Source: Madurella fahalii
Lineage: Eukaryota; Ascomycota; Sordariomycetes; Sordariales
NCBI GenBank assembly: GCA_029876055.1
Contig: CM056875.1
Span: 4,055,001 to 4,119,000 of the forward strand
Reading direction: 5' to 3'
DNA: 64,000 nt
Numbering within the stretch: the stretch's first letter is position 1; each line of letters begins with the position of its first letter. Below are positions 42,346 to 52,367 of the stretch, in pieces. Both the position numbers and the translations under genes were made by a program. The notes under the pieces were generated by a model. That model was not told the origin of the DNA. It saw only the letters and a program-made list of their open reading frames with translations, and ran no database searches.

Positions 42346-44974
42346 CGAATTACTATAGCGGAAGTTCTTTAGTATAGTATAAGCCGAGATATAAAGGATT
42401 ACTGTAGAATCTACAACGTTTACTAAGTTAATAAGGCACGACGGTATAAACCGTATAGGTCCCTCGAATTATTACCGATTCCTATACGACCCTGGAGTAA
42501 GGTCACTATAGATTTTATCGTAGGTTTTCCCGTAATCCGTATTCCAGACGGTTCCGAGAAGGACACTATTTTCGTGATCGTAGACCGGTATACGAAGATA
42601 AACTGATTCTTCTCCGTTTCTACTACTATTACTAGCTAAGAGTTAGCTGAGCTAGTCTACAGAGAAATCGAGCTTAAGTATAGCGCTGTTGACAGTTATA
42701 TCAGCGACTGCAGGTCCATCTTTATATTATAATTCTAGAGCGATCTGTATTACCTTCAGAAAGTATACCGGCGCCTTTCAACCGCTTTTTACCTGCAAAC
42801 CGATAGACAGATAGAACGAGTAAACTAAATACTTATTCAATACCTTCGTTATTTTATATACGAGAACCTCCTTCCCGAAGTAGAATTCGTTATTAACAAC
42901 GCTGTTAATGCGATAATTAAGATAAGTCCCTTTAAAACTCTTATAGGCTATCAACCCCGATTTCCCGTCGTATCGAAGGCAATGCTATTGGGAAGAGAGT
43001 ACCTACTACAATCGAAAGAGTAGAAAAACTTACTGAATTAAGAAAACGGCTAAAGTAGAATTGGTCGGAAGTAGTAGAGACCTAAAAGCGATACTATAAC
43101 GAAAATCATATAGAAAAGGAGTTTAGAAGAGGAGGTTTTATTTTACTATCTACCTGGAATTTAAAGTTTAAGATACTTAAGAAACTAATACCGAAATTCA
43201 TTTACCCGTTTCGTATTCTAAACCGGGTTGGATCATTAGCCTACCGTTTAGCTTTACTAGATAAATATAATCGTTTGTACAATATATTTCCTATAACGTT
43301 ATTAGAACGCTAGTACGGTCAAAAAGAGAACGATTCGTTCCGGATACCTCTGCTAGAACTAGAAGATAATAAAGAATAGGAAGTTAAAGAGATTCGGGAT
43401 AAAAGACGTTTTAAAGGGAAGTAGTATTATTTAGTTAAATAAACGGGATAGCCCTCAGAATATAATCAGTAGGTAGCAGAGTCGGATATAGGCAATATAT
43501 AGAAGCTTATTACCCGCTTCCGAAAAGAGTGCAATCCGCGATAGAAGAGAAAATAACAAGAGATAATTGATCTACGGACGAACTACTACCCGGGGTATTA
43601 TTCCCTTAATATCGAAATATCTATAAAAACGCCCTGAACCCCTTAGAAAGAACTATTAGGTATAGATAATATAACCTCCTAACTGACGTATGAATATACA
43701 CCAATTCCCCTCGGGTAAGTCCGCCTGTATACACTCCCGAACCTTTACAAAGAACGTATATTTAGCGTTCGACTAAGCTACGAACCCCAAGTCCCCTATC
43801 TCTAGGTACGCGGCAATACATATATTCTAGATATATACCTCTTCAGCGAACTACCGATTTATTAGCGAAAACTCGGGGACAAGAATAAGAAGACAAACCT
43901 TAGAGCTAGTAGCTCCCTCGGCCTAAACAGGACATGGAAAGAGCTGCGAATTAAGTCAGCGACAAGTAGTTACTAAGGATATATATATAATATAAACAGG
44001 CTATAGACGATAATTAGCCGAGTTAAATACGAAAGCCATCCTTTATAGTACTTATAAGAGAGGGTTTCTTAGTACTAGCTAGGCCGAATTGATGCTGATA
44101 TACTATCTCTATAGCTATAAAGGCACTTAGCAGGCCCTTATTAATAGCTATAATAGCCTAGCGATTCTCCTCTATAAAAGCATAGATATCGTCGCCCTGT
44201 ATATCGGACTCCGTATATACAACCAGTATATTACCGAATGCGAGTATCAATATAAATCGACGGAGTCGCCGATTATACCACCCGGAGCCTATACAATTAG
44301 GGCACGAAAACAATACGAAACAGATATAACTTACTGTAGAGTAAATTTCCTTCTTCTCCTAGTAGTCCGTGCAATACGAAGAGGAGGAGCAGCTGAAGTC
44401 GCAGATAATATCGATCGTAAGCACGTTGGCGAACTCGAGTTATTTCTAAGCCGTACCGATAATAGCGTATATATGGCGTTAACAGCGAAGTAGAGGCTGA
44501 ACCGACGTTCATTATAATAAGGACGGAGGCGACGAGATATAGCTGATTGTTACGATAGAGGAGGTAGAGGCGAAAAGCGTGCGATAAGTGAGAGCAGAGA
44601 AACGACGGCACGTATAAGACGAGGACCTAAAGAAGAAAAGAGGGAAGAGTTCAGAAAGAATTGAAGATACACGGGGTATTTATATTTATATAAGGTGGCC
44701 TATACATACCTACAATTTGTAACCATATACTAGCTACGCGTATATAACGCACAGGACTCTTCCACGATAACCTAATAAGAGGATCGCGACATTTTGTTTT
44801 AGTGTTAAAGCTACACGCACACCAAACCACGTCGCTACAGCAACGCGACTGCGAAACCCATACGTATACGCCACGATTCCAATGCAAACACGGCACTACC
44901 CTAATAGCACGGAACCTCTTAATAACGCGTCTGCAATAGGCCTACGGATAGGCCATTTAAAGGGAGAGGATAAT
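42346..44974 (+). pseudogene. Gypsy retrotransposon G4 remains (integrase)
   Basis: The plus-strand frame reads ARRYKPYRSLELLPIP, VTIDFIVGFP and VIVDRYTKIN, then a stop where Trp is expected (TGG to TGA). Further on, LSTAFYLQTDRQIERVN and the C-terminal KFIYPFRILNRVGSLAYRL-like region (about 43190-43250) are readable. Protease and reverse transcriptase are absent. LTR D follows at 44975. The sequence 43900-44970 has no clear frame. Minus-strand frames at 44297-44896 appear to be chance. Confidence 0.65.
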
Positions 44975-45222
44975 TATAACGAGAGCCTCTTAACGGAATT
45001 AGGACGACCAGGCGAATGCCCTATAATAATATTACGTTACCTGGTAGATAAGAACTCTGCGTAGCAGCTACACACGTGGGGGAACTTCTGATCCGTAAGG
45101 ATCAGTCTCTGTCAATAGAAGGAGGCTGTTCGTAAAGACTTCTACCTATAATCGTTAACTTATCGGTACTAGTACATCGTGTCCCAACTCCCTCAACGTA
45201 CCTGTAAACCACTCCTTATAGC
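44975..45222 (+). repeat. LTR D, copy 2 (3' LTR of G4)
   Basis: It matches 7861-8107 in the opposite orientation, from TATAACGAGAGCCTC (TG to TA at the tip) through CTGATCCGTAAGGATCAG to ACTCCTTATA. It is therefore of the same family as G1. Confidence 0.65.
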
Positions 45223-45604
45223 AGTCTACCTCTTAGACTTCTCTACCTCTGAAAAATCCTAAAGCTCTTGCAATATAGCCTTATATACTCTATTTTCTAG
45301 TACATATTTTATTTCCAATGATATAGAAGTTTTACTAGAGTCTCATTTTCCTTATAATCTAGTTTCTTCTTCTCTGATAAAAAGAAATAGACTATAACGG
45401 TTAATATTAAAGTAAGAAGAGAAGGGAAGGGGAGTAACTAATAAGGACCCTAGTCAACTCTCTAGACGTTATAAGATATTCAGTTAGCAGTAAGATAGTA
45501 CTTATACTTTCGTAACGAACTAACAATATAGTATTCGAGACTGTATTTATAATAAGAGGAATAGTCCGATATAAATAGTCCTATAGAAGCAGTAAATTTA
45601 GCTA
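45223..45604. other. AT-rich sequence, nothing recognised
   Basis: RIP-like, TpA-rich DNA between LTR D and LTR B with no identified element. Confidence 0.3.
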
Positions 45605-46022
45605 GACAATGAGTTGGGGAAAACAGTCCCCAGAGGGCGGGGTCCCTCTGATCAGAGGGACACAGTTGCTAGGATGGTGCTCCGGGGAGCTGGAACTTGC
45701 TGTGGACCCATTTTCTTTTGTACTATAAGTAGGGCCGTCCTGGCCGTTGCTCCTTAGACAGGACAATCAATTCAGTACCTTTCTTCATGCCTGTTGCAAG
45801 CTCAATTGACGAGCTTTCTTTACGTGCAAAGCGATCTCCCTCTAATCAGAGGGAGCTCTACCTACACATATTGTTTTGACCTTGTTTAGACTGCAGAGAC
45901 CTAATTTGTAGTGGTATCGCTTAGTCTGTCTTGTCTATCTTGTCTATCTGGTATTTGGCCGTCTTTGCCCTCCCCCTTGTTTTGGTGGGTATGTGGGTGT
46001 GGATGTGTGTTTCTGCACTATT
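45605..46022 (+). repeat. LTR B, copy 2, not RIP-mutated
   Basis: Begins near GAGTTGGGGAAAACAG and ends near CACTATTTCA, where LTR A starts. It has a TATA-like TACTATAAGTAGGG. Base composition is normal. It appears to be the less mutated version of 35381-35822. No internal element follows, so it is solo or truncated. Confidence 0.7.
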
Positions 46023-46390
46023 TCATTACAACTTAACCAACTGATCTATTAGAAGGCAGATAGAAAAGTGAGGGTCCCAGGTAGGAACTAACTAATCTAG
46101 AAAAAAGGTGTCCACCACTCTATATACTCTAGACAGAGCAGGGCTCCATTTACTCTATATAGAGCAAATAGAGCAACTACAAGTGATATCTATGAAAGTC
46201 ATTCCGTAGATACTCCTAGAGAGCTCGAGGAGTTCTCTAGTAAGCAATACAACTCATTAGCTTCACTACTATTGAGACATCACTTGTGTAATTGTTATAA
46301 ACCTTTAGGCTTCACCAAATCCACTATCTCTTAGCTAAAACACCTTGTAGAATTCTCTCAGACATTAGGGACTTTAAAGGATTCGTCACA
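46023..46390 (+). repeat. LTR-like repeat A, copy 4
   Basis: Starts near TTACAACTTAACCAACTG and runs uninterrupted through GATATCTATGAAAGTC and CTAGTAAGCAATAC to TTCGTCACA. It serves as the reference for the interrupted copies at 1730 and 24961. Confidence 0.6.
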
Positions 46391-46740
46391 GCCTCCCAAG
46401 CCCTACTTAATATTTCCTCTACTAGAAGGCCTTACTCTTGATCTTGATCCTAATTCTAGCCCTAACTTTGATCCTAGCTTTGTTTCTAGCCTTAGCTTAC
46501 CCACTAGCTAATAGTAATAACAGCTCTTTTAGATACTGTTAGCTATTGTGGCAATGGGAGTCTATAGCTCTATCTTCGTCTTTAGAACCTCTTCTATAGC
46601 CTATTGCAAACCTCTTGGATCAGGGAGCTTGGTGGGCGCCTTAGAGCCTCTAGGCTTTGCTCGGCTTATAGGAGAGGAGTTTGTAGCCGGGATTCAAACA
46701 TCTATTATTAGTTTGGGCTATAATCTAGAAAAAGTAGCAG
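46391..46740 (-). pseudogene. LINE ORF2 fragment
   Basis: Starts CCTCCCAAGCCCTACTTAAT, matching the LINE region at about 42115-42330, with the same order of CCTGTTGCAAGCCTCTTGGAT-like sequence, in minus orientation. It is the last transposon fragment before gene space. Confidence 0.55.
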
Positions 46741-46888
46741 TATTATTGTTGCATTAATTCAGCCAAGCTAGGTATAATTAGAGAGAGGCTATTTTACAAG
46801 CTATAACTACTGATGATAGTGTTGCTCAGACTTTGCTAAGCATTATACGTTACTCAATTGTGACTGTCGTCATCTCGAAATCTTTATC

Positions 46889-48863
46889 CTACTCCCACTG
46901 TGTAGAACCAGCCGTATTCAATTCATCGAGCATGGTCAACCCACACTTTCCCGTCCGCCCGAGGCGGAAGTATCCCATACGTCGAAATTTTGCACTCCCA
47001 GTATAAATGAGAACTAGGCCTCGCGGGCCATCGCTGCGGGCCAGTTCCAGGAACCACAAGTTGTTATTGGCTGCAGGTGAGTGTTGGGCCTGATCGAGAC
47101 TACTAAGAAGAGTCGGCGGCTTCGGTCGAAAGACCGTCTTCCCGTGTCCCGGCATCAACAATGGCTCAGAGTCGTTCACATCATAACCATATACCTCGGT
47201 TGTTGGCCCATTCCAAACATCCCGTAACGCGCTGGCGTTCCGTTGAACGTGCTATGCATCGTCCTATTAACTTCGCCTACATCTCGGAAGTCGGTGTTGT
47301 CCGACCGCGCCGCGTCGGGAACGATGTAGTCGCCAAAGTACGGGCCGGACCCGGAAAAGACAATGACTAAGCGATCAAGAACGTCTTCCCGGCTCATACG
47401 GCGTAGGGGCGCTGTCAGCACAATCGAGCCAGCCGAGACTCTGCCGATTAGATATGAAGCGACCATTCGATCTGTAGAACATTCGTGGATGGTTGCTTTC
47501 GTTTGGGTGGTGTATTCGCTGTGGAAAGTGTCAAACTTGGTTTTGCCGTGTCCCGATGCCCAGCTCCAGGACGGCGCCAAGTATCTGTCGAGGGTGCAGC
47601 CCTACGTGACAGGCTGTCATCGTTGTGCACTCGATACCACAACAGTTCAGGTAACATGTTGTTTTGCCACAATCCGGCAAAATAGTCACATGCTCACCAC
47701 CTGTGGAACTCCAACGCCATAGCTGAGATCGCAGGAAGTATGTCCTCCGGATTTGTAAGTTTTCGCACCGTATATGAAGAGACGAGGCGTTGCCACTAGC
47801 CTAATTTATCATCCAGGTTTTCGGCGGCTATCGTCTCCGGGGATCTCGGCCCGTGGTCTTCATTCACCTTATGCAGGATCCTGGCCGCTTCGCCTCCTAT
47901 AGCCGAGTTCTGAAGAAGTTCAATAATATTATTGACAACTCCTAGGCACTCAGAATCCTTCGGGTCTGTTGTCAGGACCCTCTGCCGGCCAGTAAAGTTA
48001 GGGAAGTGGAGTATATCCGTGTCCTTTCGCCCTCCCACCGCCTGTGAGGTCGAGAGGCATGTCCAGCGCGGGAGGCCCGAGCATCAGTAGCCGAGGGGAA
48101 AGCTAGCCTTCTTGCAGGGTCCATGCCCGACTCTCAATCGGCTCATCCTGGAACGCCTTCAGTTCATGCCCGATGTTAGAGTCGGGACAGAGGAAAATCT
48201 TGCGGAATATCGTGGAAGATTCGGAATCTCGCCGGATGACATCCATCAGCCTGGATCGTCGTCTGGTGAGGGCTGCTAGACTCCTATTATCTAGGACCGG
48301 GAAACCGATCGGGATAGACATGCCGAGGCGTTCCACAACGCCCCTACGCGCGTATAAGAAGCCTTCATGACATGTTGAGGCAATCGCGGCCGAGGTTGTG
48401 AGGGTCGCATGTTTGTAAATATGCGCCATTTTGACCAGCTCTCTTGCCATGTCCTCCGGAGAGTCCTGAATGATGCAGAGAGAGTCAACCCATAGGTGGG
48501 CGATACCGAGTTCCCTGGTAACCCTGATGACGTCTTGGGTTGTCTTCGGCAGGCTTGCAACCTCGATGGATCGGCTGAAGCTTTCCAGCGACGCTGTAGT
48601 GGTTTTGATCTGGTCTGCGGCCGATACATAGCTCAAGGCAACATACTTGCCCCGTCCCCTCGTGTCTCATGAAGCTTCACAACGCTAGGGTCTAGTCCCG
48701 GAGAAACACTTATCACTCGGGTGGGCAGCTCGATCGTTTCCGTCACGGCGCTGCGACACTTCCTGTGAGATTCGGAGGTCGAGCAGTCCGCCAACCAGCC
48801 ACACATAGTCTGGAAGTTCTCTGCGCAGTCGATCTCTGGGTTAGGAGGTTTGAATATTTTCAA
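46889..48863 (-). pseudogene. HET-domain (heterokaryon incompatibility) protein, decayed
   Basis: HET-domain proteins trigger cell death after fusion of unlike strains. Minus-strand pieces follow the family order. A WLADCSTSESHRKC / LPTRVISV lead-in (48633-48863) is followed by the HET core, KTTTASLESF, WVDSLCIIQDSPEDMA and RAWTLQE (48103-48636). A linker (47796-48038) comes next, then LPELLWYRV, then the C-terminal APSWSWAS block (about 47570) and FRRMGYFRLG (about 46990). Breaks: no ATG at the head of the first open frame, a frame change near 48640 before YVALSY, loss of the usual WG after SY, an in-frame TAG after WTLQEG (48103), a frame change near 48050, TAG near 47793, TGA near 47700, and a frame change near 47590. 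These changes are too many for introns or read errors. Confidence 0.8.
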
Positions 48864-49057
48864 CCCAGGCCCAACAATATCAACTAGTTAGGTGAAGCAG
48901 AGTGTTAGTGCTAGTTTGGACGGTTCAATCGAGAGAGGCCGTGGAAGGTTGCATGCACCATGGCCCGCAAGCGAGCGACCTGGAAGCTATAAATCGAAGT
49001 CGACAGTAACGGATTCGGTTGCTAGGCTGAATGTAGGTATTGGATGCGGTTGGATAA

Positions 49058-50089
49058 TCAGCAGAGGTCATGTGTCATACGTGCATGTTGCCCAGTAGAT
49101 TTGACCCAGGTTCCGTCGTAAACGCGCTGCTTCATGACAACAAAATGTTTCCAGATCAGTGACGCCACGGCCCCACCTGGCGGCATGTTAGGTCGAAGAC
49201 GATCAGAACAGGGGCACCGGGGATGGATACTCACCTGTAGAGTGACCGCATAGAAGCAATACGGGTTTAGGGCCTGCTCGGTCAACGTGGTGGCTCTGGA
49301 GGTGTTCCCGAAGCGCCTTTGTCATCTCTCTAATTCAATGCGTAAATTACCTCCAGCAGGCCGTTGTGCATTTGAAGATCCTCGTATCCCTGTGGGTGGG
49401 GTTAGCACACCAAAGAGCAGATGTAGCAGTGTTGGCAGAGCTTGCGCTTACCGTAATTTTCACGGTCGAGGCGAACTGATATCTGCGAGTGACCAGCCAG
49501 TCGACCCAAGTTCTGCTACATTTCAAAGCCACAACAATCATCCTTGACGCGCCTGCCCGAGATTCTCGGATAGCAAAGTTCACATCCGTCGAGTAGCTAG
49601 GCTGCCTAGGAGCACCGTATGGGCCCTCGGCTTGGCCTGGCAGCTCGACATAGACAATGTACCCAGCTTCAGCATCTGCCTGCAACGCCAAGCAGGAATC
49701 GGCGGCTTCCTTGAAGAGATCCATCTAGGGAATTGAGGGCCAGTTTCGCACCGCTACGTGGGGCAGCCAGTCACGGTCAGATGGCCACGAGGAGTTCGTG
49801 TACATGTTCATCGCATATCGGAGAGCTCTTAGCATGTTGTTCTAGTGTCTCGGTAGCTAGCCTATCATGCGAGATCTATCCAGAGAATGGGGGTGTTGCC
49901 ACCTTCGTCCGCTCGGCCAAGGTCCATGATCTCTCGAAATGCCATAGCATCCAGGAGCAGATTGCGGCGCATCGTGCCGATCCTTGAGAAGGCGGCGGCA
50001 AGTTCGTCCCAGCTCAAGTTGAAGCTGCCATCTTCCTTGGCGCCGGGCTGAACCTCGGAATGCTGTGAATCGTCGGTCGCATTTGACAT
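49058..50089 (-). pseudogene. class-3 lipase-like protein, probably decayed
   Basis: Likely an alpha/beta-hydrolase of the fungal lipase class 3 type. The start is the ATG at 50089 (MSNATDDSQHSEV), followed by about 74 open residues. A frame change or intron follows near 49866, then NMYTNSSWPSDRDWLPHV with a TAG just before MDLFKEAADSCLALQ (49724). The lipase part reads RMIVVALKCSRTWVDWLV, then HNGLLEV, then GPKPVLLLCGHSTGGAVASL with the nucleophile serine. Two introns are well supported: 49390-49451 (GTAAGC...CTAAC...CAG) and 49177-49234 (GTGAGT...CTAAC...CAG); the second splits the GHSTGG codons and splicing restores them. A one-base frame change near 49340 and the early stop argue for decay. 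The catalytic Asp and His are not seen. It lies head-to-tail upstream of the HET gene. Confidence 0.6.
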
Positions 50090-50923
50090 AGAGGCGCCGC
50101 CAGCCTCTGTCTAGTACTCGCGTCCAGCGCCATGGGCCTGGTGATCGCTTGAGTCGACTGCTTTGGCCATGATTCCGTGAATTAATGAGTGCCGGTCGGC
50201 CATGGCGCCGAATATGGTGAGGAAAGTTCGAGTCGGTGAAAGCTGAGCGGCTGGAGTGAGCACTGAGCAGGCTGCTATCGGAAGCCGCCACTGCCGGCTA
50301 GTGGCGCTTTGCACTAGTCCGGCCGTGGGTTGCCATTATTTACCTTAGGTTATGTCACCCATGGACCATGGTTACCATTTCAAGGGAGCTGAGCTAAACT
50401 CACGCTAGCCCGAGGTCCCTGTTTCCTTCATTTTTGAGGTCCATTTCCTTCGAGCTGCGCCACTCCCAGCAACGTAGGCAGAGCGAGACTGGATGTAGTC
50501 CAAATACCGTAGTTATGATCCAATTTGGTTCAACGGTCCCGTGGGCCGATGCGACCGGGAAACGCAGCTTGCGAGAAGGAACCACAAGCATCCCGGGGCC
50601 GGGGTCGGATATGGGGGAGGGCTGCTGGAGACGAGGATGAATACGAGGATTGTGAGAGGCTTCATGGCGTTAAAGCTTTAACCTGGGAACTCGTACTATT
50701 ATCGAAGGGGAGAATATAAATTGTATCACATTCAATCCCAGCTGTTATCACCTGTCGGGCTTTTTCACCGCCCACGACCCCACAGGGACCCGATCGCGCG
50801 ACCCGGAGTTTCTGCCACTTGGGGCTTTGTCAAGCGCAGCCCCGGCATTAATTTGTCCGGGTCTTGCAACAACCTCCTCCTCCCCATTGCGCGCTGTCGC
50901 GACACCAAAACACGCACCAAAAG

Positions 50924-52367
50924 ATGCTCTCCGGGATACTAATCTTCAATCAAAAAGGCGAGAACCTTATCTTCCGCGCGTTTCGCAACGACTGCCGCCC
51001 GCGCCTCGCCGATGTCTTCCGCATCCAAGTCATCAGCAACGCCCAGGTCCGCTCGCCCATCCTCACCCTCGGCAGCACCACTTTCAGCCATGTCAAGCAC
51101 GAGAACATCTACCTTGTTGCCATCACCAAGAGCAACGCAAATGCTGCACTCGTCTTTGAGTTCCTTTATCGCCTGATCCAGCTCGGCCGTGGCTACTTTG
51201 GCAAATTCGACGAGGAAGCCGTCAAGAACAATTTTGTCCTCGTTTACGAGCTCTTGGATGGTTAGTTGCCGCGCCTTCGTTTGCTCCACCCCCATCTCCG
51301 GGTTGCTCCGGCTGACTGCATTGCGCCTCACCCTAGAGATCATTGATTTCGGCTACCCTCAGAACACCGAGACGGACACGCTCAAAATGTATATCACGAC
51401 CGAAGGCGTCAAGTCAGAACGCGCTGTCGAGGACTCGGCGAAAATCACGATGCAGGCCACAGGTGCACTGTCCTGGCGCAAGGCAGACGTCAAGTACCGG
51501 AAGAACGAGGCTTTTGTCGATGTCATCGAGGACGTAAACCTTCTCATGAGCGCCACTGGCTCCGTGTTGCGCGCCGACGTAACCGGCCAGATCATCATGC
51601 GTGCCTACCTCAGCGGCACCCCCGAGTGCAAGTTTGGTTTGAACGACCGCCTTCTGCTTGACAACGATGGGCTGTTGAGCCTCCCCAGTGGTAATCGGAT
51701 GGGGAGCAAGGCAACAAAGGCCGCGGCCGGCAGCGTTACACTCGAGGACTGCCAGTTCCACCAGTGCGTCAAGCTGGGCAAGTTCGACAGCGACCGCATC
51801 ATCAGCTTCGTACCTCCTGACGGCGAGTTTGAGCTGATGCGCTACCGCGCCACCGAGAACGTCAACCTACCCTTCAAGGTCCACGCAATTGTCAACGAGG
51901 TTGGCAAGACAAAGGTCGAGTACAGCATCGGTGTGCGCGCAAACTTTGGCTCCAAGCTGTTTGCCACCAACGTCGTCGTCCGCATCCCCACACCGCTCAA
52001 CACAGCTAGGATTACGGAGCGCTGCACGCAGGGCAAGGCCAAATACGAGCCGTCTGAGAACAACATTGTTTGGAAGATTGGCCGTTTCACTGGCCAGAGT
52101 GAATTCGTTTTGAGCGTTGAAGCCGAGTTGACGAGCATGACGAATCAGAAGGCATGGAGCCGACCTCCCTTGAGCATGAACTTCAGCCTCCTCATGTTCA
52201 CGAGCTCTGGATTGTTGGTGAGGTATCTCAAGGTATTTGAGAAGAGTAACTACTCGAGCGTGAAGTGGGTGAGATACATGACCCGCGCTGGGAGTTACGA
52301 GATTCGGTCGGTTGAACCTACACCCCTGTCTTCAGTTATTCTCGGCACGCCCGCTAACTTTATTTGA
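50924..52367 (+). CDS. AP-2 clathrin adaptor complex mu subunit
   Basis: Medium chain of the AP-2 adaptor, which binds tyrosine-based sorting signals and links cargo to clathrin at the plasma membrane. The first ATG at 50924 opens MLSGILIFNQKGENLIFR, the longin-like N-terminal domain. One intron is predicted at 51261-51336 (GTTAGT...CCCTAG, 76 nt), joining VYELLD to EIIDFGYPQ in frame. The product is about 455 residues, close to the family length. The mu-homology domain starts near residue 165 (SWRKADVKYRKNE) and has LEDCQFHQCVKL, FVPPDGEFELMRY and the C-terminal VKWVRYMTRAGSYEIR. Instead of stopping just after YEIR it runs 19 more residues. It was assigned to AP-2 rather than AP-1 by MLSGILIF, the internal LLLDNDG loop and MFTSSGL. 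No RIP signs. Confidence 0.92.

Noticed and set aside
44297..44896. Minus-strand open frames of 81-104 codons
   Set aside because: They lie inside Gypsy G4 on the opposite strand, have odd composition (Tyr/Leu rich) and no domain. They are probably chance frames created by RIP-mutated sequence.
1..46800. CRISPR array or bacterial-type operon
   Set aside because: The repeats are transposon ends and satellites without regular spacers, and genes have spliceosomal introns; the DNA is fungal.
1730..46800. Giant Starship-type mobile element
   Set aside because: No tyrosine-recombinase (DUF3435) captain gene and no cargo genes were found; the block is a mosaic of ordinary transposons.
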